A stretch of 64,000 bases of DNA. It comes from Mycobacterium spongiae. GTDB taxonomy: Bacteria > Actinomycetota > Actinomycetes > Mycobacteriales > Mycobacteriaceae. The stretch is taken from assembly GCF_018278905.1 (NCBI RefSeq), contig NZ_CP046600.1, positions 4,526,001-4,590,000 on the forward strand, given 5' to 3'. This document shows, piece by piece, positions 8,156-16,379 of this stretch. Under the pieces are notes generated by a model. The model was given only the letters and a program-made list of their open reading frames with translations. It did no database searches and had not been told where the DNA came from. The position numbers and the translations under genes were made by a program. The first letter of the stretch is position 1. Each line of letters begins with the position of its first letter.

Positions 8156-10485
8156 TCGCGTACCACCTCATCTGGTTTCTTGTCCGGCCGCAGCCCGCGC
8201 CAACTTGATTGCCGCAACCGCTCATCGGGAGTCCACTCGCTGTAGCGCACCTCGCCGACCAGTGTCGGTTCGACGAAAGTGACTCCTTTGGCGTCACCCG
8301 CCGGCAGCAGTTCGTCGAACGGAGATTCGTCGGTATGCAGCGGCGCCAGTATCGTTTTGAGGTTGGCCAGGTCGCGTTCGGTGAAACCGGTACCAACACG
8401 CCCGGCGAAATGCAGCCCTTGCCCGTCGGGAATGCCCAGGAGAAGCGACCCGATGGCGCCGCTGCGCCCCCCTTCACCGGCTCGCCAGCCTCCGATGACG
8501 ACTTCCTGCGTCTTCCAATGCTTGTCTTTGAGCCACGACGACGAGCGTCGGCCCGGCTGGTAACTCGAGTCGCGTTTCTTGGCGATCACGCCCTCCCAGC
8601 CTCGGTTGTTCGAGTACTCGAGCGCCCGCTTGCCGTCTCCGGGCAACAGCTCGGGGACAATGAGATCGCTTGCTTTACCTAATGTTTCGAGCAGCTTGCG
8701 CCGGTCAGAGTAGCGCGCCCGCAGCAGGGAGCGACCGTCGAGATAGAGCAGGTCAAACGCCCAGAATTGGATCCGGGTGGCGCGAACCCGGTTTTGCAAC
8801 TCGTTGAAGCTCGGTACACCGGCGTCGTCGAGCGCGACCACCTCACCGTCGAACACGGCATGGTGATCCGCAAGATCCGCTGCTAGCGAACGTAATTCGG
8901 GGTACTCCGTGGTGACATCGCGGCCACTGCGGGAGCGCAGGCGAAAGTTTTTGTGGTCAACTTCGACCAGCAGCCGGTAGCCATCCCACTTGCCTTCGAA
9001 GGCCCACTGCCCGGCTTTCAAACCCGCCACCGAGCCATGCGTTGCGAGCATCGGAGAGATATCGTCGAAGTCGAAGACCTTTTGGTCTTTCATGCGGTGT
9101 GCCAGCCACTGGTCGCCGTTGGTCTGAATCAGCGCATAGCGTCCCGAGATCCGGCGACCGTGCAGGTTGACAATCACTTCTCCCTTTTTGGATCCCTTCT
9201 CAGACCCTATTCGGGGCGCGTCGCGGAACTTCTCGGTGTCGTAGGTCCCAGAGTCCCAGATCGTTACCCTGCCGGCGCCGTACTCCCCTTTGGGAATGTC
9301 GCCTTCGAAGGTGGCGTATTCGAGCGGATGATCCTCGGTGTGCACCGCCAGATGGTTAACCGAGCTGGTCTCGGGCAGGTTTTTCGGCACCGCCCATGAC
9401 ACCAGCACGCCGTCTCGCTCCAGCCGAAAGTCGTAGTGCAGCCGGCGGGCATGGTGCTCCTGAATAACAAATGTATTGTTCTGGCCGGTAGCGGGTTTCG
9501 ATCTCGGCACTGGCTCGGGGGTCTTCGAGCCATCGCGCATGCTCCGGTATGTGGTCAGCCGGTCGCCCACGGGGGCTTCAGCATCCGGGGGATCCACCGG
9601 CGCGAGCAGGTCCCCGTCGCGGGCGACCCGGGCCAGGACCTCCCCATAGCTCAGTTGAGCCAGCGAAGCATCGTCGAGTTCTTCCCAATCACGCGGCGCC
9701 GCGACCGTCGGATGCTCCTGCCCGCGTAGCGAATACGGCGCAACGGTGGTCTTCGATCCGCTGTTCTGGCTCCAGTCCAAGAACACCTTTCCCACGCGCA
9801 GGCTCCGCGTCATCGCTGACGTGACCAACGTCGGCATCGATTTCTCCAGTTGCTGAGCAATGCGTTTGGCTAGCACCGTGGCGCCCCTGCTGGTCACCGG
9901 TTCGTCGAGCGGCGTGTAGAGGTGTAGCCCTTTGCTGCCGCTGGTAACCGGGAAGGTCGTCAGGCCGATATCGGCGATGAGGTCGCGGACAGCACGCGCC
10001 ACCGTGGCCAGTTGGGCCATCGTGACGCCGTCACCCGGGTCCAGGTCGAACACCAATCGCGTTGTCGGGCCGGGTTTCACACTCTCGCCGCTTCGGGTCC
10101 ACTCGGCCACGAACCTCCACTGCGGCACGTGCACCTCGAGAGCTGCCTGTTGCGCGATCCAGGCGAGGCCGGTGGCGCTGTCAATGATCGGATAGGTGGT
10201 TGTCCCGGAGCGGTGCGTGATGCTGGCCCGCGGCAGCCAGGCGGGTGCCGAGGATGCCAGCTGCTTTTCGAAGAATGCGGCCTCGTCTATGCCGTTGGGC
10301 CAGCGTTTGCGCGTTGCTGGGCGCCCGGCGATGTGCGGCACCATCACCTCGGCGATGCCGGTGTAGTAGTCGAAAATGTCGGCCTTTGTCGTGCCGGTCG
10401 CTGGGTACAGCACCTTGTCGGCGTTGGTCAGTGTCACCGATGGGGCGTCCTGGCGACCAGGAGGCCACACTCGCGCCGAACCCAT
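8152..10485 (-). CDS. ligD: ATP-dependent DNA ligase LigD (polymerase-phosphoesterase-ligase)
   Basis: This is the three-domain end-joining ligase of bacterial NHEJ. Residues 1 to about 300 form the primase-like polymerase domain; the metal-binding aspartates are seen as LVFDLDPG at Asp147/Asp149. Residues about 330-470 form the 3'-phosphoesterase domain (NTFVIQEHHARRLHYDFRLE, DHPLEYATFEG). Residues about 485-777 form the ATP-dependent ligase with the nucleotidyl-transfer motif EGKWDGYR (Lys499) and RSRSGRDVT. The domain order POL-PE-LIG is that of mycobacterial LigD. ATG 10485 is chosen because the reading matches the remembered M. tuberculosis start (MGSA...), and the frame upstream of it antisense-overlaps the pfkB gene. 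It acts with Ku on double-strand breaks. The gene is divergent from pfkB with a 22-bp gap. Confidence 0.95.
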   Translation of the reverse strand: MGSARVWPPGRQDAPSVTLTNADKVLYPATGTTKADIFDYYTGIAEVMVPHIAGRPATRKRWPNGIDEAAFFEKQLASSAPAWLPRASITHRSGTTTYPIIDSATGLAWIAQQAALEVHVPQWRFVAEWTRSGESVKPGPTTRLVFDLDPGDGVTMAQLATVARAVRDLIADIGLTTFPVTSGSKGLHLYTPLDEPVTSRGATVLAKRIAQQLEKSMPTLVTSAMTRSLRVGKVFLDWSQNSGSKTTVAPYSLRGQEHPTVAAPRDWEELDDASLAQLSYGEVLARVARDGDLLAPVDPPDAEAPVGDRLTTYRSMRDGSKTPEPVPRSKPATGQNNTFVIQEHHARRLHYDFRLERDGVLVSWAVPKNLPETSSVNHLAVHTEDHPLEYATFEGDIPKGEYGAGRVTIWDSGTYDTEKFRDAPRIGSEKGSKKGEVIVNLHGRRISGRYALIQTNGDQWLAHRMKDQKVFDFDDISPMLATHGSVAGLKAGQWAFEGKWDGYRLLVEVDHKNFRLRSRSGRDVTTEYPELRSLAADLADHHAVFDGEVVALDDAGVPSFNELQNRVRATRIQFWAFDLLYLDGRSLLRARYSDRRKLLETLGKASDLIVPELLPGDGKRALEYSNNRGWEGVIAKKRDSSYQPGRRSSSWLKDKHWKTQEVVIGGWRAGEGGRSGAIGSLLLGIPDGQGLHFAGRVGTGFTERDLANLKTILAPLHTDESPFDELLPAGDAKGVTFVEPTLVGEVRYSEWTPDERLRQSSWRGLRPDKKPDEVVRE

Positions 10486-10507
10486 GTAATCAACGTAACC
10501 TGTCGGC

Positions 10508-11458
10508 ATGACGCGCGGGCTGGTGATCGGCGAAGCCCTGATCGACATCGTCGAAGGGCAGCACACGGCCGAGCACGTCGGTGGCAGCCCACTCAATGTC
10601 GCGGTCGGGATGGCCAGGCTGGGCCGCGATGTCGACTTCTTGACGCACATCGGAAACGACGAACGTGGACAACGCATCGCCGACTACGTCAAAGCCTCCG
10701 GCGCACAGCTCGTTCCCGGAAGCACCACGGCCGCCCGGACACCGACCGCGGTCGCAGCCATCGCCGCAGACGGCTCGGCCACCTATGCTTTCGACCTCGA
10801 ATGGCAGCTTTCCGGTACGCCGCCCGTCGTACCGCCGCTGTTCGTCCACACCGGGTCGATCGCGGCCGTATCCGAGCCAGGATGCTTGGCGGTTGCTGCC
10901 CTGGTCGACGCCTATCGCATATCGGGCACGATCAGCTTCGACCCCAACGTTCGTCCCTCGGCGATCCTCGACCACGGCCTGGCCCGCGAGCGCATCGAGC
11001 ATCTTGTCGAGCGAAGCGACATTGTGAAGGTCAGCGACGAGGATCTGCGTTGGATCAATCCGAACAGGCCGCCGGAACGGACCGCGCAAACCTGGTTGGC
11101 GTCAGGCCCCGCTGTCGTGGTGCTGACCATGGGCGATCGCGGCTCGCTAGCGTTGTGTGCCGCCGGCCAGACCCGGGTGGAGGCCAAGCCGACACGCGTG
11201 GTGGATACGGTCGGCGCCGGCGACGCGTTCCTGGTGGGCTTCATGGACACACTGTGGGAATTGGGCCTGTTGGGCGCCGGTCGACGAGCCGACCTGCACC
11301 GGATCGGGCTTGATGCACTGGCGTCCGCGCTCGACGCGGCGGCTCTATCGTCGGCACTGACCGTGGCCCGTGCCGGTGCCGATCTTCCCGACCGAGCCAC
11401 GCTGGCGCGATCAGCCCTTCCCGGTGGGAGTTTTAGCCAACCACAACAACACAGCTGA
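10508..11458 (+). CDS. PfkB-family carbohydrate kinase
   Basis: The 316-residue ribokinase/PfkB-fold protein shows the first family signature (GGSPLNVAVGMARLG) near residue 25 and the second signature DTVGAGDAFLVGF near residue 238, where the Asp is the catalytic base and GAGD forms the anion hole. The ATG at 10508 follows directly on the divergent ligD promoter. It probably phosphorylates a sugar such as fructose or ribose; the substrate cannot be read from sequence. It sits between ligD and ku, which in M. tuberculosis are direct divergent neighbours as I remember them, and it is co-oriented with ku (64 bp gap). It may therefore share transcription with ku. No sign of decay is seen. Confidence 0.88.
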   Translation: MTRGLVIGEALIDIVEGQHTAEHVGGSPLNVAVGMARLGRDVDFLTHIGNDERGQRIADYVKASGAQLVPGSTTAARTPTAVAAIAADGSATYAFDLEWQLSGTPPVVPPLFVHTGSIAAVSEPGCLAVAALVDAYRISGTISFDPNVRPSAILDHGLARERIEHLVERSDIVKVSDEDLRWINPNRPPERTAQTWLASGPAVVVLTMGDRGSLALCAAGQTRVEAKPTRVVDTVGAGDAFLVGFMDTLWELGLLGAGRRADLHRIGLDALASALDAAALSSALTVARAGADLPDRATLARSALPGGSFSQPQQHS

Positions 11459-11522
11459 TCAGATCGCCGGCGCGCACCGCAGCACGCTGTCCAGCGACCA
11501 ACGTTGTGGGCATACTGACTCC

Positions 11523-12326
11523 ATGCGCTCCATCTGGAAAGGTTCGATCGCCTTCGGGCTCGTGAACGTGCCGGTCAAGGTGTACAGCGCCACCTCCGAC
11601 CACGACATCAAGTTCCATCAGGTGCACGCCAAAGACCATGGCCGCATCCGGTATAAGCGGGTGTGCGAGGTGTGCGGCGAAGTTGTCGAATACGCAGACC
11701 TGGCCCGGGCCTACGAATCCGACGACGGCCGGATGGTCGTGATCACCGACGATGACATCGCCACCTTGCCCGAAGAGCGCAGCCGTGAGATCGAGGTGCT
11801 GGAATTCGTCCCCGCCAGCGACGTCGACCCGATGATGTTCGACCGCAGCTACTTCTTGGAGCCGGATTCAAAGTCGTCCAAATCGTATGTGCTGCTTGCC
11901 AAGACACTCGCTGAGACCGACCGGGTCGCGATTGTGAATTTCACTCTGCGCAGTAAGACCCGGCTGGCGGCGTTGCGTGTCAAGGATTTTGGCAAGCGAG
12001 CCGTGATGGTGGTGCACACCTTGTTGTGGCCCGACGAGATCCGAGATCCCGATTTTCCGGTGCTGGACCACAAGGTGGAGATCAAACCCGCGGAACTGAC
12101 GATGGCCGGCCAGGTGGTGGATTCGATGGCCGATGACTTCAACCCCGACCGCTATCGCGATAGCTACCAGGAGCAGCTGCAGGAGCTGATCGAGGCCAAA
12201 CTCGAAGGTGGAGAGGCGTTTACCCCCGAGGACCAACCGGCCGAACTGGATGAGACCGAAGACGTCTCCGACCTCCTGGCCAAGTTGGAGGCCAGCGTGA
12301 AGGCACGATCGAGCACCGGGGAGTGA
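11523..12326 (+). CDS. ku: non-homologous end-joining protein Ku
   Basis: The 267-residue product begins MRSIWKGSIAFGLVNVPVKV, the universal bacterial Ku start. It contains the core bridge region (ATSDHDIKFHQVHAKDHGRIRYKRVCEVCGE is summarised here by its ends: ATSDHDIKFHQ and RYKRVCEVCG), then DDIATLPEERSREIEVLEFV, TRLAALRVKDFGKRAVMVVH and a C-terminal acidic tail. A homodimer threads onto DNA ends and recruits LigD. ATG 11523 is chosen because the canonical start coincides with it. A degraded second copy of the central and C-terminal part of this gene lies at 24.3-24.7 kb. Confidence 0.95.
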   Translation: MRSIWKGSIAFGLVNVPVKVYSATSDHDIKFHQVHAKDHGRIRYKRVCEVCGEVVEYADLARAYESDDGRMVVITDDDIATLPEERSREIEVLEFVPASDVDPMMFDRSYFLEPDSKSSKSYVLLAKTLAETDRVAIVNFTLRSKTRLAALRVKDFGKRAVMVVHTLLWPDEIRDPDFPVLDHKVEIKPAELTMAGQVVDSMADDFNPDRYRDSYQEQLQELIEAKLEGGEAFTPEDQPAELDETEDVSDLLAKLEASVKARSSTGE

Positions 12327-12420
12327 GGCGCGCTCGTCTCATCGCACCTGTCCCACCCGTGTTCTGGCATCGTCGTTGTCGACCTATCGGTGGGGCCGTC
12401 CTTCCGGCGGTCGACATGCC

Positions 12421-12478
12421 CGGTACCAGAGCGGTACCACTAGGTAGTACTATGGGGAGTGCCATTGCGTAAAGGAGA
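12421..12478 (+). promoter_or_regulatory. candidate promoter/operator of the toxin-antitoxin pair
   Basis: Two GGTACC palindromes (12422 and 12433) and the symmetric run TAGGTAGTACTA lie just upstream of the antitoxin. A TACTAT hexamer near 12448 could be the -10 element. AAAGGAGA at 12472 is a strong ribosome-binding site about 6 bases from the GTG start. Antitoxins of this type commonly bind palindromes over their own promoter; that function is inferred. Confidence 0.4.
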
Positions 12479-12483
12479 CCGTT

Positions 12484-12681
12484 GTGCCGGCCCTGAATGT
12501 CGAGTTCTCCGATGAAGAATTGGCGAAGGTGCGGTCCGCGGCCAGCGATGCTGGCACGTCGATGCGCGCGTTTGCACGGCAAGCGATTCTCGACAGGGCT
12601 GTCAATCGCGAGGGCAGGGTGCGTGCACTCGGACAGGAAATCGCGCAGCGGTCTGCCGAACTGAATCGCCGGCTGGCGTGA
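12484..12681 (+). CDS. ribbon-helix-helix-like antitoxin of a Doc-type toxin
   Basis: The 65-residue protein starts VPALNVEFSDEELAKVRSAA, an N-terminal strand followed by two helices, as in small RHH antitoxins. It ends in a charged helix (RVRALGQEIAQRSAELNRRL) that would wrap the toxin. A strong ribosome-binding site (AAAGGAGA) precedes the GTG. Its TGA overlaps the toxin GTG by 4 bases (GTGA), typical of antitoxin-toxin operons. It probably represses its own promoter and neutralises the Doc-like protein. Confidence 0.75.
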   Translation: MPALNVEFSDEELAKVRSAASDAGTSMRAFARQAILDRAVNREGRVRALGQEIAQRSAELNRRLA

Positions 12682-13067
12682 CGGAGTATCCCACGACTGT
12701 CGAGGTGCTGATCGTGGCAGAGTACGCCTGCGGGTTCCAGCCCTTAGTGCGCGACCCTGGCTTGTTCGAATCGAGTCTGATGCGCCCTGCGACAGTGCTT
12801 TTCGGTGCTGATGCATATCCCACGGTCTGGGACAAAGCGGCCGCGCTATTGCACTCGCTAGCCACCACGCAGTCATTGGCTGACGGAAACAAGCGGACAG
12901 GCTGGGCAGCGTGCTGGCTTCTCCTTGGTCTCAATGGGCACCAAGTTTCGGCTAATCTCGATGTAGACGCAGCTGAGGAGTTCGTGCTTGCGATCGCGGC
13001 CAACCATCTGACGTGGGAGCAGATCGCGGAACGATTACCGGATTTCGCCGAATCAACTACCTCGTAG
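12678..13067 (+). CDS. Doc/Fic-family toxin-like protein with altered active-site motif
   Basis: The 129-residue product has the Doc fold signature: a helix ending WDKAAALLHSLA, then TQSLADGNKRTGWAA, then LDVDAAEEFVLAIA. Doc toxins phosphorylate EF-Tu using the motif HxFx(D/N)GNKR. Here the GNKR part (Asn71, Lys72, Arg73) is intact but the position of the catalytic His is Gln65, and the Phe position is Leu67. The protein may therefore be catalytically weak or inactive, or use another residue. The start is GTG 12678, overlapping the antitoxin stop. Confidence 0.8.
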   Translation: MTEYPTTVEVLIVAEYACGFQPLVRDPGLFESSLMRPATVLFGADAYPTVWDKAAALLHSLATTQSLADGNKRTGWAACWLLLGLNGHQVSANLDVDAAEEFVLAIAANHLTWEQIAERLPDFAESTTS

Positions 13068-13121
13068 GTCCAGGTGGATCCGGTGGCGCCAACTGCAACC
13101 ACTAGTGCTCGCTTCTCCAGA

Positions 13122-13856
13122 TCAGAGGTCGAAGGCTGTTCGGGCGAGGAAGCGTTTCAGCGCCGCCAACTCTCCCTCGACTGCCACCTGATTGACGTCG
13201 CGCCGGCCCCAGAGAAGTAGCAGGAGCTCGGAGGCGCTGGCGATCACCGCGGCATCGGCCTCGGTGGCCTTGGTGGCGAATCGGGTTAGGTGATAGGAGC
13301 CTTCTCCGACGCGGACGGTCCACTCGTCGGCACTGTCGCTGGTACGCAGCGAGATGGTTTGAGCGTGGCCACCCAGGTCATGGGAAAGATTGGGAAGGAC
13401 CTCGTCGAGGAATTCATCGACCCCGTCAACGGCGAGTTCTTGTTCGACCGGTTCCTGGCATCCGACCGCTGTGAGAGCATCCCAGCAATGAACCACGGTT
13501 TCCTGGGCCACCCTACGTTGGATGAAGCCCACCGTTTTTCGCCGTCCCCACGTCCAGGCTGGCGTGTCAGGGTCGAGGCCACCCAGAATGTTGGCGGTCA
13601 GGTCCACGCCGTCACGAAACCAGGCCACCAGGTCGCGGCGTTGCGGGCGGTCGGGTTCACGCCACGCGTCGGGTCCGGTGATCGAGCCACTGGCGGTCAT
13701 CCCCCAAAACGCTTGCACGGTGCCGACATGCCATATCAGATCAGCAACCTCCCATCCGGGGCAGCTTGGCACTAGGCGGTCGAGCCGCGCTTCAGCGGAG
13801 TTAGCCATCCGACTACCGTTGCGGCGCAGGGCATTGATCTGGTCAGCGGGTTGCAC
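13122..13856 (-). CDS. maleylpyruvate isomerase-family (DinB-like, mycothiol-dependent) protein
   Basis: The 244-residue protein shows the family layout. An N-terminal four-helix metal-binding bundle has CPGWEVADLIWHVGTVQAFW near residue 31 and RRVAQETVVHCWDALTAVG near residue 113, which supply the metal-ligand histidines. A C-terminal domain (about 150-244) has SDSADEWTVRVGEG and a final AALKRFLAR. Such proteins are thiol-dependent enzymes, often of unknown substrate. It ends 54 bases from the Doc toxin stop in convergent orientation. An IS256 remnant begins just upstream of its start, so its native promoter may have been replaced. Confidence 0.8.
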   Translation of the reverse strand: MQPADQINALRRNGSRMANSAEARLDRLVPSCPGWEVADLIWHVGTVQAFWGMTASGSITGPDAWREPDRPQRRDLVAWFRDGVDLTANILGGLDPDTPAWTWGRRKTVGFIQRRVAQETVVHCWDALTAVGCQEPVEQELAVDGVDEFLDEVLPNLSHDLGGHAQTISLRTSDSADEWTVRVGEGSYHLTRFATKATEADAAVIASASELLLLLWGRRDVNQVAVEGELAALKRFLARTAFDL

Positions 13857-13904
13857 GATGCGCCATGATATCGCTGGTTGTCAGGTGCAATGGTGAATAG
13901 CTGT

Positions 13905-14152
13905 GCGATCAAGATCGTTTGGGCGGCGTCCGTGGTCGCGTCGTCGGGAAGTTCGATGAGCTTGCCGTTCTCGAAGCGGGCGCCGGCGCGGACGAGCGCG
14001 ACCAGGTGCGGCGCGTTGACAGCGCGCCAGCGTGCCTGGGCAGCCTCGATCAGCTTGTAGACCATGGTGATTCCTGTGGCTCGTAGGCGGGCGCTTTTGG
14101 TGATATTGCCTACCGCCTTGGGGAACTTCGCCCCGTAGGTGCCTTCGAACAC
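13905..14152 (-). pseudogene. IS256-family transposase, C-terminal remnant
   Basis: The minus strand encodes FEGTYGAKFPKAVGNIT, then KLIEAAQARWRAVNAPHLV and ALVRAGARFENGKLIEL, which are C-terminal words of IS256-family transposases. The DDE-region segment normally between them is missing, so there is an internal deletion. The remnant begins at the very point where the second IS256 remnant (19690-19990) stops, suggesting both are halves of one element. Confidence 0.75.
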
Positions 14153-15840
14153 CTAATCGTGTTCTAGCGAGTGTGGAATTGTAGTGGTGCTGCGAGGTGT
14201 GTATTCCGTGATGGCTAACTCGGGGTGATCCGCTTGATCGTCCTGGTGCTTCCTCCGCGGAAATGGTGCACATGGTGTGGTGTGGTGGCCTCAGCTGGGT
14301 GACGCTTGTTTCGCACCTGGCCGGCAACGCCGTGGTGAAGTACGGCGCGCCCAGCCGGGATCGCCGATCTGTAGTGCTGGGATGTCGTTGTCCGAGCCTG
14401 CCGCAGGCGGGATCTCCCCTTGTTCCCGAGCCCCGAGCTCTTCGACAGAACGACGTCCTGCGGTGAGCTGGGGTTGCGAGGTGGCTAACGAGATACGGAC
14501 CATCGAGTCCAGCGATGAGGTCGTCGGACAACCCTGCGAAGACTCTCGACGAGCCACCACCACGACGAGCAAGTAAGTCCACGACGCTGTTCTGTGGCAT
14601 CGACTGGGGCGAATCCCGCCACGATGCCGCGATCATCGACCACACCGGAGAAGTCATCACCCACGCGAAAATAACCACCGACACAGCCGGTTTCAGCCAG
14701 TTGCCTACCATGCTGACCGAGGCCGGAGACACCGAAGATGATCCAATCCCCATCGGGCTTGACACCGACCGCGGTCGGCTGGTCGCCGCGCTACGCAGCA
14801 ACGGCCGAGCGATCTACCCGCTCAACACGCTGGTCCCGTTACCGGGCACGCCATCACGTGTCGGGGGCCAAAGCCGACGCCACCGACGCGGTGATGCTGG
14901 CCAATATCCTGCGCACCGACATGGCCGCGCACTAGCCGATGCCCGCCGATACCGAACTGGCCCAAACCATCAGAGTCTTGGCGCGCGCCCAGCGGGACGC
15001 GGTGTGGGCGCGTCAGAAACTCGGCAACCAGATCCGCTCTCTGCTTAAAGACTTCTACCAGGCCGCCCTGGAAGCCTTCGCCGGCTTGTACAAGGGCGAA
15101 CTGAGTCGCCCCGAAGCGCGCTCCCTCCTTGTCGCCGCACCCACCCCGACCAAGGCCGCCACGCTGACCCGCACCAAACTGAGAGCGTTGCTGGTCAAAG
15201 CTGGACACAAACGCGGTATGGACTACGAGGCCGACCGGCTGCCGGCGGTGTTCGGTGAGCAGTTTCTGCGTCAGCCGGCGCTGGTGGAGGACGCGATGGA
15301 AATTCACCTGGCCGGTCTGCTGATCCAACTCAACGCTGCCTGCCGTGCCACCTAGAACCTCGAAGCCGCGACACAAGAGCATTATCAACGACACCCCGAC
15401 GCCACCGTGATCAGCACCTTTCCCCGGCACGGGCTCCCTGGTGGGCGCTGGGTGCTCGGCGAAATCGGAGACGACCGCAGCCGAGTCACGGATGACCACG
15501 GCCTCAAAGGCCTTCGCCGGATCGGCGCCGGTGACCCGTTCCAGCGGCAAGAAAATCGTCATCACTTACCGCCGTATCAATGGCAACCGCCTTGCCGCAG
15601 CTGGATCGCTATGGGCATTGTCGGCACTGAAAGCCTCACTCAGAGCCAAACGCCACGACCAAGCCCGGCGAGAGGGTGGGGACTGGAATCACCAAGCCCA
15701 ACGACACCCGTTCAACAAGTTCCTCGGACGACTCCACCACTGCCTCAAATCAGCACTAGCTACGACGAAACCCGCGCGTTCCCGCTTCCTCTCGATCTAG
15801 CCGCTTGACTTCCTCATGTCACGCGAGGCCTTCACGGGCC
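14153..15840 (+). mobile_element. degenerate IS110-family insertion sequence
   Basis: This segment holds a broken IS110-type transposase and its flanks. Its left edge abuts the IS256 fragment at 14152. Its right-end sequence (about 15658-15840) reappears at 19540-19713. No terminal inverted repeats are expected for this family and none are seen. The first 360 bases hold only leader sequence and no intact gene. Confidence 0.7.
14515..15800 (+). pseudogene. IS110-family transposase, frameshifted
   Basis: The N-terminal DEDD domain is visible as LFCGIDWGESRHDAAIID (first catalytic Asp) and ends in a shifted frame as AKADATDAVMLANILRTDMAA. After a stop at 14935-14937 the frame resumes with LAQTIRVLARAQRDAVW and RPEARSLLVAAPTP. 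After another stop near 15352 and a shift, the C-terminal domain appears as VLGEIGDDRSRV, GSAPVTRSSGKK and NKFLGRLHHCLK. At least two frameshifts or stops separate the parts, so it is inactive. Confidence 0.85.
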
Positions 15841-16379
15841 GCCGTTGCCGCACCCGCAAGACGGGCACCGCGCCTGGGCGACCGCTCCGGCAGACTCATC
15901 GGTCGAACCGTGAGGCGCCGCCGCGTGGTCGCGCGGAATGCCCACCGCGCACCGCTGTAGTTGTTCCCGACTCGCATCGTCGTTCGCCCAAGTACGTTCA
16001 CGGCCGTCGCCGGTCGTCTAGCTATCAGGCGGATCAGCATCGGGTGCTTCGGATTTCGCTCTGCGGAGTGCTTTGTCGTGGATTAGCACGCCGAGCGGCG
16101 CACAAGCTGAACGCTTGCAGAATTCCCGCTACCGTGGGCGATCTGTGCGGGAGCCGCAAGCACCAGACAGTACATTGACGCGGCACGTCGCGGATGCGTG
16201 CCCCCAGGAGAACCGGCTGCTAGCTGAAGGTTCTATTAGGTGGCGACCTGTCGTTGAGCGAGGGTGAGCAGTTCGCGGGCTGCACCGCGGGTGTTCAGGC
16301 TGGACGACAGTGCCCTACCGAGCAGAATCTATCGGAGTCGCCTGCAGTTGTGCTGCTCTATGCTCAGACCGCTGCGCGG
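15841..16379. other. non-coding stretch between IS110 end and PE_PGRS
   Basis: No frame with recognisable protein content is seen on either strand over this 539-bp interval, and no RNA gene was recognised. It is the 3' flank of both the IS110 remnant and the minus-strand PE_PGRS gene. Confidence 0.5.

Noticed and set aside
8152..10677. Longer LigD starting at 10677
   Set aside because: The extra 64 residues overlap the divergent pfkB start antisense and read as non-family sequence; ATG 10485 gives the expected N-terminus.
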